Assembly: GCF_002727065.1 (NCBI RefSeq)
Contig: NZ_PDVP01000022.1
Span: forward strand, 1-49,762
Source of the DNA: Zhengella mangrovi
Lineage (GTDB): Bacteria; Pseudomonadota; Alphaproteobacteria; Rhizobiales; Rhizobiaceae
Reading direction: 5' to 3'
DNA length: 49,762 nt
The notes under the pieces: generated by a model
Database searches by the model: none
The model's input: only the letters and a program-made list of their open reading frames with translations
What the model was told of the DNA's origin: nothing
Made by a program: the position numbers and the translations under genes
Shown here: one piece after another, positions 34,440 through 43,637 of the stretch
Position numbering within the stretch: position 1 is the first letter of the stretch
How the letters are laid out: every line of letters begins with the position of its first letter

Positions 34440-35036
34440 TTAAAGTTTCGGCGACTGGCGGACAACCACACGCGTGCCGACGGGCACCTGTTCGTATAGT
34501 GATATGACATCCGGATTGATCATTCGGAAGCAGCCCGAAGACATCGCATGACCAATCGTTTTCGGCTGATTGGTCCCATGAATTCGATAAACCGTATCAC
34601 CGAGATAAAGCGCTCTCGCGCCTAGGGGGTTTCCAGGGCCGCCTGCCATGAAACGCGGAAGATATGGCTGGCGCTCGATCATCTCCGCAGGGGGGCGCCA
34701 GTCTGGCCACTCCTGCTTTCGACTGATCTTGTGGATACCCTGCCACTCGAAACCCTGACGCCCAACTCCCACGCCGTAGCGAATGGCTCTGTCGTGGCCC
34801 AGCACATGGTAGAGGAAGCGCTCTTCTGTGTGGATTATGATCGTGCCAGCCGGTTCGTTCGTCCGGAAGAACACAGGCTGAGGGCGAAGTTCAGCTGGAA
34901 GGCGTTCTTCCTCTTGCGTCGGAACATAACCCGGCTTTTCGGGAGCGTTGATTTCTTTGGCCTGTCCACCTTGAGCCACGACAGAACATACAAGGGCGAC
35001 TATCCAGGAGATTGCAAATACTGCCTTTAAACGCAT
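34440..35036 (-). CDS. L,D-transpeptidase (YkuD domain)
   Basis: 198 aa. Signal peptide 'MRLKAVFAISWIVALVCSVV', then a YkuD domain with 'GTIIIHTEERFLYHVLGHDR', 'YRIHGTNQP' and the catalytic 'IGHAMSSGCFRMIN' (His163, Ser167, Gly168, Cys169). It makes 3-3 cross-links in peptidoglycan or attaches proteins to it. Lies 25 bp after a lipoprotein gene on the same strand; the pair may act together in the envelope. Confidence 0.94.
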   Translation of the reverse strand: MRLKAVFAISWIVALVCSVVAQGGQAKEINAPEKPGYVPTQEEERLPAELRPQPVFFRTNEPAGTIIIHTEERFLYHVLGHDRAIRYGVGVGRQGFEWQGIHKISRKQEWPDWRPPAEMIERQPYLPRFMAGGPGNPLGARALYLGDTVYRIHGTNQPKTIGHAMSSGCFRMINPDVISLYEQVPVGTRVVVRQSPKL

Positions 35037-35060
35037 CTTGGTTGTCTCCGCTCGCTGCCA

Positions 35061-35594
35061 TCATGTGCAGGGAATAAAAAGCATAGTTCCATAGACGTCC
35101 CGTGCCCGCTTCTCGATCCAGACGGTCTCAAGAATCCCGTTGTCATAAGAGACAACAAGTCTGTCCTGGGGGATCCCAGCCGGCCCCTTTGGCCCGAGAA
35201 AACTTCTTCCCTCCCGATCTGTCTTTAAAAACATCTCCGTAGGGGCCGACTGTCCGACGGCATGCAACATCACACCACCATTCGGGCCCGCCCCGATCGA
35301 ATAGGGATTATTGCAGGCAAGCCTGGCCTGGGCCAGGGTTCGTTCGCGGTCTTCTTCCTGGTGGTAGGAGGCAAGTCCGTAGTTTCCTGGCAGTCTCGCC
35401 ATGTCTACGGACACCTTTGCGGGCTGCATCTCCTGCTCCGCTTTCGAAGCGGGCGTCATCGTCGTGCAGGATGAGATCGGCAGAGGAGATAACAAGACAA
35501 TTCCCAACAGGATAAGCCGGGGAACGTTGTGAATATCAACCGCCCGGAAGCGGGAAATCGGGACATTCGATCTTGCGCGATCCGGATCTGCCAT
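35061..35594 (-). CDS. Conserved lipoprotein of unknown function
   Basis: 177 aa from ATG at 35594. A lipobox occurs at 'LLSPLPISSCTTM'. The mature part has 'ARLPGNYGLASYHQEEDRER' and 'ARLACNNPYSIGAGPNGGVM', then 'FLGPKGPAGIPQDRLVVSYD'. I know similar hypothetical proteins from rhizobia but no function. A longer start at 35615 is possible; the long pre-lipobox region is unusual. Upstream of, and probably co-transcribed with, the L,D-transpeptidase gene. Confidence 0.75.
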   Translation of the reverse strand: MADPDRARSNVPISRFRAVDIHNVPRLILLGIVLLSPLPISSCTTMTPASKAEQEMQPAKVSVDMARLPGNYGLASYHQEEDRERTLAQARLACNNPYSIGAGPNGGVMLHAVGQSAPTEMFLKTDREGRSFLGPKGPAGIPQDRLVVSYDNGILETVWIEKRARDVYGTMLFIPCT

Positions 35595-36614
35595 AGGATA
35601 ATCCTCGCCTATCAAGCCACCTGCTATCCGTAGTGTAAACGATAAAAAGGAAAAGCAACAACGCCTATCTTGGCGAAAATAAGTGATTTCATCTTCTCAT
35701 ATCAGGCGGTTGAGAGGACATATCCGCATTCTTTTTATCCTGTTGCTGCTATTTTGGAATTTTCGATTTAGATGCTTGGTAATCTATTTCTGGATGCGCA
35801 GACTCAGGTTCCATATAGAATGGACACACCCGGAAACCGTCAATTACCGTCGCGCATGAGCCGATAGCGCGCATTGAGAGCGCCGTTTGGGCGATTGCGT
35901 TCGGACAGGGCGGTTTTCGGAGGTGTCCAGACAATGGAAAACAACGGACTCGCTTCTATCCCCCGGCTAGCAATCGGACCTCTTCCAGCGAGTGTTCGTA
36001 AGCCTCTCGGCGACCGAAACACTAGGCAGATGCTGAATGGCAGAATGTCGAGAATGTTTGCCAGAACCGGAATGTTGGCGCACGGCCCTTAATCTGCACG
36101 TTGGAAATGCGCTCCCTCTAACCGGGCGCTCACGATCTCAGAGTCGGGTGCTAAAACCGGCCATTTGACATCCTGCTGATGAAGGCCCCGACAGGGCGGA
36201 GAGCGGTCGTTCGTTGCGGCGCTGATTAACGACCGTTTCGCAAACGATGTGGGCGTTCGCTGCATTCCGCTTTCGATCGTGAGCCGCATCGGGGCCTAGT
36301 CAATGCATAAGATAGTCGACGTTAGGCTGATCAACCGCAGCATGGTATTATCAATAGATAGACGCCCAGAAGATCATCGATCTAAACTCTCGTGTATTGG
36401 CGAGGCAGAGCATGCAACTGAACTTCGTGCCAACCAACACCTCAGCCTAGTCGCCCGCTATGCAGGACGGATGATCCGGCGCCTTTCAGCAGTTTGAACA
36501 GAAAGCTTTGCCCGCGCGCTGTTCCGGCGGTCCGACAGACGTCTCAAGAGGCAGTTTTCTGCCTCGCCGCAGACCACCGAAGACCGATGCCGTAGCCTGA
36601 TCAAGGAGACCCCG
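35595..36614. other. About 1 kb without a recognisable gene
   Basis: Less GC-rich than the core. Short open frames exist (for example minus strand 35749-35934), but none carries a ribosome site with family features. A 20-bp motif at 36199-36218 (GAGAGCGGTCGTTCGTTGCG) recurs at 40943-40962 with two changes. The region before the M13 gene ends with CAAGGAGA as its ribosome site. Confidence 0.5.
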
Positions 36615-38675
36615 ATGATCCGTCCGCTTATCGCCACTGCAGCGCTTTGCGCCCTCGTTGTTCCTGCCAGTGCGCAAGAGGAATTGCCTTCACTGACCCC
36701 CGACGACCTGGTCTTCTCGATCGAGAACATGGATCGCAGCGCCGATCCCCGGCAGGATTTTTATCGCTACGCGGCGGGCGGATGGATGGACCGGGTGGAG
36801 CGTCCGGCCCGTTTCCCCACCTACGGCATCTTCACCATCATGAATGACCGGCTGACCAAGCAGGTTGCCCTTGCCGCCGCCGAGGCCGGGCAATCCACGG
36901 CAACTCTGCCCAAGGGGTCTCCTGCCCGGCAAGTCGGGGATTTCTACAACGCCTTCATGGATGTCGAGGCCATCAACGCCGCCGGGATCGACCCGATCCG
37001 TGCTATGCTGAGCGAGATCGAGGCGATTTCCTCGGTGGCCGATATCACGCCGTTCATGGCGTCACAGGCGGCGACGGCCGGTCCGGGGCTATTTGTCCTC
37101 TTTGGGCCAGGACAGGACCCGGAGGACAGCGGCAGGTTCGCACTTTATGCCGTCGGTCAGAGTTTCGGGATCGACCGCCATTTTCTCGAGCTTCTGCGAA
37201 CCGAACCGGGCGACAGCGCGCTGATCCCTTACCACGAATATGTCCGCAAGTTGATGGAGATCGCGGGCTACGCGCCGGACGACGCCGCGCGGATCGCCGA
37301 TAACTCCATCGTCATCGAGACGGCGCTCTACAGCGGGTTCCTGACCCCGGAAGAGTTCAAGGACCCGCGGATGCGGTCCGCCAAGCTGCCGTTCGACGAG
37401 GTCGCCGCCCAGGTACCCGAAATCGACATCCCCCTGTATCTGGAGATGAACGGCTTCGAGAAGCCGGACGAATTCGTCATGTTCCAGCCACGCGCTCTGA
37501 CTCGCTTGTCCGAAGTTCTGCGTGAGACACCTCTCGCCGATCTGAAGGACTACATGACCTACCGGATCGTGCAGAATTACGCGCCCTTCCTCGACACCAG
37601 GCTTCTGGAGCCCAAGCTCGACCTCTTCCAGGCCCTGATCGGCGCCCGGCCCGACCAGCCCCGGTCCGAACAGGTCTATGACCTGCTGAAGGAAAAGATG
37701 GGTCATCCGGCCAGCCAGGTCTTCGTCGATCGTTTCTACCCGAAGGGCACCAAGGAAGAGGTGCTCGACATGGTCGAGCGGATCAAGGCTGTCTTCCGCC
37801 ACCGGATCGAAACCAGCCCGTGGCTGTCCGACCCTACCAAGGCGGAGGCGCTGAAGAAGGTCGACAAGTTCTACTACAAGGTCGGCTATCCGGACAAATG
37901 GATCGACTACAGCGGTGTTGAGATCGGCCACGATCCGGTCGCCAACATGATCGCCCTTGGCCGCTTCGAAATGGAACGCACCATCGACAACCTGACCCGC
38001 CCGCCCGAGCATGAAGAGTTCAACGGTGCATCGACCCTGCCGATCGCGATGAACGCGGCATACACGCCGCAGATCAACGGGTTCGAGGTCACGGCCGCGA
38101 TCACCATGGCCCCGGCCCTGTCGCCCGACATGGACGCACCCCTGAAATTCTGCCGGATCGGCGCGGTGATCGGGCACGAGATGACCCACGGCTTCGACTT
38201 CGGCGGACGCCAGTATGACGCGAGCGGTAACCTGCGTGACTGGTGGACCCCGGAGGACACCGAGGCCTTCATCGTCGAGGCAAAGAAGCTGATCGAGCAG
38301 GCCGACCACTTCGAGGTTCTGCCGGGGCTGCACATCAACGGCGCGCTCGGCGTCGGCGAGAACATGGCTGACGTCGGGGGCATCACGCTCGCCTACGAGG
38401 CCCTGAAGGTCTATCTTGAGGAGCACCCGGAGGAGAATGTCGAGATCGACGGCATGTCGCCCGTCGAACGTTGCTTTGTTGGCTGGGCCCAGTTCTGGGC
38501 GTCCAAGCAGACGGACCAGTTCCTTCACACCATCGTCACGAACGACGGCCATGCCCCGGACTACTACCGGTCGGTGGCGGCGCTCCAGCATGTGGACGCG
38601 TTCTACGAGACGTATGGCATCGTCGAGGGCGATCCGATGTGGCTGCCGCCGGAGAAGCGCGCCCGGGCCTGGTAA
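36615..38675 (+). CDS. M13-family metallopeptidase (PepO/neprilysin-like)
   Basis: 686 aa. Signal peptide 'MIRPLIATAALCALVVPASA' (cleavage near residue 20), then the M13 N-terminal domain with 'ADPRQDFYRYAAGGWMD'. Zinc site 'VIGHEMTHGFDFGG' (HEMTH at 521-525) and third ligand in 'GENMADVGGITLAYEAL' (Glu582). 'FFVGWAQFW'-like 'CFVGWAQFWASKQTDQ' closes the fold. A secreted peptide hydrolase. GGAGA lies upstream of the start. Confidence 0.95.
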   Translation: MIRPLIATAALCALVVPASAQEELPSLTPDDLVFSIENMDRSADPRQDFYRYAAGGWMDRVERPARFPTYGIFTIMNDRLTKQVALAAAEAGQSTATLPKGSPARQVGDFYNAFMDVEAINAAGIDPIRAMLSEIEAISSVADITPFMASQAATAGPGLFVLFGPGQDPEDSGRFALYAVGQSFGIDRHFLELLRTEPGDSALIPYHEYVRKLMEIAGYAPDDAARIADNSIVIETALYSGFLTPEEFKDPRMRSAKLPFDEVAAQVPEIDIPLYLEMNGFEKPDEFVMFQPRALTRLSEVLRETPLADLKDYMTYRIVQNYAPFLDTRLLEPKLDLFQALIGARPDQPRSEQVYDLLKEKMGHPASQVFVDRFYPKGTKEEVLDMVERIKAVFRHRIETSPWLSDPTKAEALKKVDKFYYKVGYPDKWIDYSGVEIGHDPVANMIALGRFEMERTIDNLTRPPEHEEFNGASTLPIAMNAAYTPQINGFEVTAAITMAPALSPDMDAPLKFCRIGAVIGHEMTHGFDFGGRQYDASGNLRDWWTPEDTEAFIVEAKKLIEQADHFEVLPGLHINGALGVGENMADVGGITLAYEALKVYLEEHPEENVEIDGMSPVERCFVGWAQFWASKQTDQFLHTIVTNDGHAPDYYRSVAALQHVDAFYETYGIVEGDPMWLPPEKRARAW

Positions 38676-39263
38676 AGAACGATGGCGGGCAGTCGGCCCT
38701 TTCGATAGATATCTTTGATCGGTCGGCGGCTTGGCGAGTGCGGGACGAGAGACCTGTCACGGCTTGGGCTGGTCCTCTGCGTCCTTCGAGTATGCCTCCA
38801 ACGTCCTTCGGGATACAGAAGCTTCAGGGCCGACCGAATGGTCGTCGCGACAGGGCACGGAAAACGGACGGCAGCCGTTCGCTGGAGGGCTGACCAAAGG
38901 TCGCTATGGGGCCGGAAACGCCATTGTGCCGAGCGAGGGCAAACGTCTGCTTCACCCGGATCGGCGTCCATAACCCGCCGGACCGGATACGGCCCCTCTC
39001 TAGCCATTTGTGCGTGGCGTGCCGAATGCCGGCAATGAGTGCACCTGCGCAGTTGCCGAACACTCTATTCCTGATGTCGAGGTACCAAACGCCCGCACTT
39101 CGACTCGGGCTATCTCACCTAGATCTAGAGTAGCCAACCTTACTTATCGTTGCCACTCTTGGCTCTTCCTGGCCTGCTTCGTGCGCAAGCCGAACTACGT
39201 CCCGTGTCTGCGCATAGAACCAGGGAGCCTAAGAGTGCCAGAAGATGTGTTTGGGTGACTTGG
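38676..39263. other. Gene-free stretch between M13 peptidase and IS3 fossil
   Basis: About 590 bp. No gene recognised; several short frames are without support. A weak copy of the intergenic motif (GCAGCCGTTCGCTGGAGG, near 38872) is present. Confidence 0.5.
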
Positions 39264-39356
39264 CTGCCGAATAGCCTTTCTCGGCCGCACAGCGCCATCG
39301 GCTACAGGCCGCCGATATCGCTCATGAATGCCTCCCGCGCATCCGGTCCGCCGTGA
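39264..39356 (+). mobile_element. IS3-family transposase C-terminal fossil
   Basis: 'RPHSAIGYRPPISLMNA' and a stop at 39354 match the C-terminal end of IS3-group OrfB proteins. Only about 25 residues remain. The 230 bp to the next gene (39357-39587) hold nothing recognised. Confidence 0.65.
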
Positions 39357-39587
39357 GTACACCCCGGGAAAATTCCCCAGCCGGTTGGTCGAAAATCGGG
39401 CTCCACTTCAGTTGATATTGCCTCCGCGTAAAAGACCGAGCGTAAGCTTTACCTCTATGCGGCGATCGACAACGCATACAAGTCCATTTCGATCAATCTT
39501 TCTTTCTGCTATGAGTAATTCTGGTGAGCAGATTGCAAGAAACCAAATTGAAGCACGAATGTCATCTTGCTAGGACGCGTATAACAC

Positions 39588-40535
39588 ATGGCGAGAAAAC
39601 TGATTTGGCTTGTCTTGCCAATGGCAAGACAGCTTTTCTTTCAAAGGCTGATCTTACCGACAATTGCAATATGCTGCATCTTTGTCGGCTTGCCTAACGC
39701 CTCTGAGGCATTGGACACAAGCGGGATGAATAGTCCGCGTTCTCAGACATACCGGGAGTATGGCAAATATTGGAAAGTACAACTTTTTGCTGATCCAGGT
39801 TTCAACTGCAATAACCTTTCTCAGCGTAAGGTCTTTTATCTGAAATTTTTGGAACCGCCCAAAGACGACAAGACTGCTGCATTCGCAATCATCAAAGCTC
39901 TCGTTGTTTTTTCCTATGAGAACGGTAACTGGTTCTGCAACTTTGATCGGTACGACCCGACCCGCGTTTTTCAGTTTCGTGCGATTGGTCTCTCGGCTGA
40001 TGGCAATGTGTTTTTCGATGTTTCGTTCGACACCAACGCGGTGAATTTCAATTCGGAGGCCGAGTACAATTCCTTCCTCAAGAGCGTATCGCTATCCATC
40101 AGCAAACATCGCAATGGGCAATCACCGAAAAGCGACGCTTTGACAATTTCGACCTTGAGATTTCAGAAATACTTCGAATCCAACAAGAAAGATTATTGCG
40201 TGACATTGGGGAGGAGGCTGGGGTCGATTTTTCCTTCATACAGGGGAGGAACGTTTGGCGTTGCGATTGACCAAGTCGGCGGTTGCTCGTTCTACGGACC
40301 AACCGTGATGCGTGAAATTTTTGTCAAACCGGAGCTTCAAGAAACTCTGACGTGTTCGCCCAATACATCTGGCAGTGGCTCATCGTGCAGAGCGCAGGTC
40401 TCATATTATTGCAGCACCACATATGCGGCCGGTTGCAAGGACGTAAATCGCTTAACCAACCAGCTCATTGTCTTCGTCAATAGCGACGTGGAAATCACAG
40501 GATACGAATTGCGCGATTTCAAAGTGCGAGAGTAG
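39588..40535 (+). CDS. Secreted protein of unknown function, atypical composition
   Basis: 315 aa (or 304 from ATG 39621). A hydrophobic segment 'RLILPTIAICCIFVGLPNAS' looks like a signal peptide or anchor, followed by a soluble domain rich in Phe, Tyr, Asn and Ser with about ten cysteines, several in the C-terminal part ('CSPNTSGSGSSCRAQVSYYC'), suggesting disulfides in the periplasm. I recognise no family. It uses many A/T-ending codons, unlike the core, and sits between an IS3 fossil and a small antitoxin-like gene, which points to transfer. Confidence 0.7.
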   Translation: MARKLIWLVLPMARQLFFQRLILPTIAICCIFVGLPNASEALDTSGMNSPRSQTYREYGKYWKVQLFADPGFNCNNLSQRKVFYLKFLEPPKDDKTAAFAIIKALVVFSYENGNWFCNFDRYDPTRVFQFRAIGLSADGNVFFDVSFDTNAVNFNSEAEYNSFLKSVSLSISKHRNGQSPKSDALTISTLRFQKYFESNKKDYCVTLGRRLGSIFPSYRGGTFGVAIDQVGGCSFYGPTVMREIFVKPELQETLTCSPNTSGSGSSCRAQVSYYCSTTYAAGCKDVNRLTNQLIVFVNSDVEITGYELRDFKVRE

Positions 40536-40573
40536 GTTTGGCAGGTGAGGGTCTGAACCAAGCTTCGCGTCGG

Positions 40574-40744
40574 TCAATCCGCCAAAGCCGTCTCGACGAG
40601 TTGCTCGATATATTCCTCAGTGGTCATGAACCTCACATGCTGTCCGCCGGGCCCATGATCCTCATGGATCATGCGGGCGGCTTTCTCGTATGCTTCCCGG
40701 CTAATGGAGATCGTGATTTCAACCTCGTCCTCTGGCTTGGGCAT
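40574..40744 (-). CDS. 56-aa ribbon-helix-helix-like protein
   Basis: Frame from ATG 40744 to TGA 40574 with AGGAG eight bases upstream. Starts 'MPKPEDEVEITISISREAYE' and continues 'KAARMIHEDHGPGGQHVRFM', 'TTEEYIEQLVETALAD'. A short beta strand ('EVEITISIS') followed by two helices is the shape of CopG/MetJ-type RHH antitoxins or regulators, but I cannot assign a family. No toxin gene is adjacent. 40745-41011 holds no other gene. Confidence 0.6.
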   Translation of the reverse strand: MPKPEDEVEITISISREAYEKAARMIHEDHGPGGQHVRFMTTEEYIEQLVETALAD

Positions 40745-41011
40745 GTGACGCGCTCCTACATCTTTCGCGCGACATTACAAACTCAAACCGGGCTGTGTGA
40801 ACAGGCCTGTGCCGGGACGGCAATTCAATGTCTGCTTCCGCAATGGTCCGTGCCTACTCCTGCCTGACCGTGGTCGGCCCCGTGTCTGCCAGTCAGCGAT
40901 GCGCCGCCATATCAGGTGTTTGTTGTGCCGACGCTAAGTCCTGAGAGCGGCCGTTCGCTGCGATGTAGCCGGAGCATCGGGTTGGTCCTTCGGCATTTTC
41001 GATGGTTTCAT

Positions 41012-42238
41012 CTACATCGGGAGGTATCCCCATGTAACCAGCCACACGCCGGCGAAAAGCAGAGAAGCAAGGGTGATGGGGATTCCGGCTCTGGCATGGT
41101 CCCAGAAGGTCAATCTGACGCCGAGGTCTTGCGCCCGCTCTGCCACGATCAGATTGGCGAGGCTACCTACCAGAAGCAGATTGCCGGCGAGCGTGGAGAG
41201 AATCGCCAGGCCGGTCAGGACATCCTGATCCATCCCCTGCCAGACCTTAAGGAGCAGCACGACGGCGGGCACATTGCCAATGGTGTTGCTGGCGACAAGC
41301 GAAAACAGCGCCAGAAGCGACGCCGTGTCGGGAAGGAGGCGCGCATTGGCAAGCCAGTCGATGCCGAATTGCGGCAGGCCCGTCGCCGAAAAGGCGCCAA
41401 TGACGATAAAAAGGCTGCCGAAAAGGATGATCAACGGCAAATCGATTTCATCCAGAAACTGACGGCTCGGTATCTTGCGACTGACCATCAGGCCGGCTGC
41501 CACGAGAAGAGCGGAAATTTCACGCGGCAAACGGGTGGCAAAGAGGGTGAGAAGGATAATGAGTCCTACGCCGCTCACGGCGATCTCTGGGCGGTCGACG
41601 GTTTGCGGTTCGATCCAGGCCTTTTCGGGCTCCTGCTCCAAACTTGTTCGCCAGACGAATGCGATACACGCAAAGGTGACAAGAAGGCTCGCGAGCGCCG
41701 GCACGGCGGCGAAGGCAAGGTACTTCCAGAAGTCGAGCCCGCCGATCTGGCCGATCAATATGTTCTGCGGGTTGCCGATCAAGGTGGCGGCAGACCCAGC
41801 ATTGCTCGCCGCAGCCAGCCCAAACAGATAGGGGCACGGATCGAGATTTCGCGCGGAAAGGCCTCGACACAACAGCGGCGTCATCGCGAACACCACCACA
41901 TCGTTGACCAGAAACGCCGACAGCACGCCGGTGATCGCGATCGTCAAGGCGAGAAGATGAAGCGGCCGTCCTGCGCGTCGCGCAATCCACAATGCCAACG
42001 CGTCGTAAAGGCCAGACGCGCGAACCCGCGCCGAGAGGATCATCAGTCCGCCCAGCAACATCAAGGTCGGAAAATGGATGCTGTCGATGAGCTGACCGTT
42101 TGTCAGCGCCCCGGTCGCAACCAGCAGTACCGCGGCGATCATGGCGATGCCGGAGCGATCGATCCGCGATCCGGGAACGCGGCCCGCCGCCATACCTAGA
42201 TAGGTCAGACAAAACAGGATGGTGACGAATGCAGTCAT
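41012..42238 (-). CDS. Anion/sodium symporter family permease (ArsB/NhaD/SLC13 superfamily)
   Basis: 408 aa with about eleven membrane segments. Superfamily signatures: 'PTLMLLGGLMILSARVRASG', 'LLALTIAITGVLSAFLVNDV' and 'ASNAGSAATLIGNPQNILIG', mirrored by 'LVASNTIGNVPAVVLLLKVW' and 'TLAGNLLLVGSLANLIVAE'. The 'GxATLIGNPxN' loop is the ion-binding hairpin of these carriers. Arsenite, dicarboxylate, sulfate or sodium are possible; no ars genes adjoin it. Confidence 0.88.
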   Translation of the reverse strand: MTAFVTILFCLTYLGMAAGRVPGSRIDRSGIAMIAAVLLVATGALTNGQLIDSIHFPTLMLLGGLMILSARVRASGLYDALALWIARRAGRPLHLLALTIAITGVLSAFLVNDVVVFAMTPLLCRGLSARNLDPCPYLFGLAAASNAGSAATLIGNPQNILIGQIGGLDFWKYLAFAAVPALASLLVTFACIAFVWRTSLEQEPEKAWIEPQTVDRPEIAVSGVGLIILLTLFATRLPREISALLVAAGLMVSRKIPSRQFLDEIDLPLIILFGSLFIVIGAFSATGLPQFGIDWLANARLLPDTASLLALFSLVASNTIGNVPAVVLLLKVWQGMDQDVLTGLAILSTLAGNLLLVGSLANLIVAERAQDLGVRLTFWDHARAGIPITLASLLFAGVWLVTWGYLPM

Positions 42239-42432
42239 AATCCCTTGCTAGCAGAAATTGGTCGCGACGCCACAACGGCTCGAAGTCAGCGGCTTTGCAA
42301 AAATGAGGCCCTTGGCTTGGACCGAAAAACGGAACACTTTGGAATCGGAATATCGCCTGTCTCCTTCGTCAGGGGCAGGCTAACCAAAAAACGAGAATCA
42401 TTCAGGGGAGCGGTCAGGCCACACTTCGCGGC

Positions 42433-42848
42433 ATGTTCGATGCCGTCATCGCACAGGAAGCACCACTGAGAACCCATATTCTTGCTCAGCGTGTAGCAAG
42501 GGCACATGGCTGGCTACGTACAGGGGCTAGGATTCGCGAGCGTATTGAACAGCACTTGCGAGATGCAGACAAAACCATGGAATCGAGCGGGGAGTCTATC
42601 TGGAGCAAGGGTAGCGTAGCCGCAGTTGTCGATTACCGCCCTCCTGCCGACGAAGACAACCGACGTAGCGTCGCCGACATCTCGCTAGCTGAACTGCCTC
42701 TGTCGTGCTCGCATATCCGGACCTTCTTGATCAATCCGATCCGGCACACGATCTCGCACGTATTCTCGGACTGGAGCGATTGGCGGCATCTTCCCGTGCC
42801 CGCCTCGATGAAGCGATTGCCTACGCTCGTCTACATATCGAGAGATGA
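42433..42848 (+). pseudogene. DUF3320 domain fragment, frameshifted
   Basis: Reads 'MFDAVIAQEAPLRTHILAQR', 'VARAHGWLRTGARIRERIEQ' and 'VADISLAELPLS' in one frame, then 'LLDQSDPAHDLARILGLERL' and 'SSRARLDEAIAYARLHIER' with a stop at 42846 in another. Together this is the DUF3320 tail of very large DUF4011/superfamily I helicase proteins, some of which occur in defence contexts. The helicase body is missing. Family by recall. Confidence 0.65.
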
Positions 42849-42897
42849 ACGGGCATACTTTTCTTTGCACATTCCAGTTGAGGGCAGCCGCACCGCG

Positions 42898-43590
42898 TCA
42901 GTCAGCCTTCACCATGCGGATGACAAGATCCCCGTAAGCCGCTCCCAAATCTTCCGGCGACAGGGACCCCCGCGGCGAATACCAGGTCAAGACTGAGCGG
43001 CAGAGAGCAACGATCGCGGTTTTGGTGACCGGCAAGTCGTCAATCTGGAACTGACCTGCCGCACATCCCTCTTTCAGACACGACTCCACGATGTCATCGA
43101 GCGCATCCCGGATCTGCATGACATACTTGCGCTGCGCCGGGCTGAGCACGGCGAATTCCGTGTTCACGACCGTGGCTGCCTTGTAGACGCGCGCCGGAAG
43201 GGCCACCGAAGCCTGGACGATCCGCCAAAGCCTGATCCTGGGGTCGCCGTCCATTGCTGCGGTCTCCTGAATTTGCCGCAGGACATCACCGGCGACGATC
43301 TGGATGATCCTGAACAGAAGATCCTCTTTCGACTTGAAATGGACGTAGACAGCCGCCGGGCTCAGGTTGGCCTTCTTTGCAATGTCACGGGTACTGGAGG
43401 CGTGAAAACCGCTTTTCCAGAAGCAGTCCACCGCGGCGATCAGCAATCGCTGGATCGTAGGGCTCTCGATTTCCCTGCGAAACAGGTCCTTTGTCGCCGA
43501 CTGGACAGATGGCAAACGGCTGGTCCTGCCTTTTTCCTGGTCTTTCGGAGTGCTCCCGGAAACTGCGGCCGCCGGTGTCTTTCTTGCCAT
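42898..43590 (-). CDS. TetR/AcrR-family regulator
   Basis: 230 aa. HTH: 'IQRLLIAAVDCFWKSGFHAS', 'STRDIAKKANLSPAAVYVHF' and 'KSKEDLLFRI' (about residues 45-95). An N-terminal extension of 40 residues is rich in Ser, Pro and Lys. The ligand domain is typical of regulators controlling acyl-CoA catabolism. The gene follows the crotonase gene on the same strand; it probably binds the palindromes at 44517-44563. Confidence 0.92.
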   Translation of the reverse strand: MARKTPAAAVSGSTPKDQEKGRTSRLPSVQSATKDLFRREIESPTIQRLLIAAVDCFWKSGFHASSTRDIAKKANLSPAAVYVHFKSKEDLLFRIIQIVAGDVLRQIQETAAMDGDPRIRLWRIVQASVALPARVYKAATVVNTEFAVLSPAQRKYVMQIRDALDDIVESCLKEGCAAGQFQIDDLPVTKTAIVALCRSVLTWYSPRGSLSPEDLGAAYGDLVIRMVKAD

Positions 43591-43637
43591 CAGGATATTC
43601 CTGCTTTCATGCCTTCGGCGTTTTCGAATGCTAGCTA

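Noticed and set aside
35749-36022. Short minus-strand frames in the 35.6-36.6 kb gap
   Set aside because: No ribosome site, no family resemblance, and two overlapping frames equally open; not supported as genes.
36303-36497. 64-codon plus-strand frame before the M13 gene
   Set aside because: No convincing ribosome site or similarity; probably random in low-GC DNA.
42286-42507. 73-codon minus-strand frame between the anion transporter and DUF3320 fragment
   Set aside because: Overlaps the DUF3320 coding direction and shows no known domain; could be a small relic but cannot be supported.
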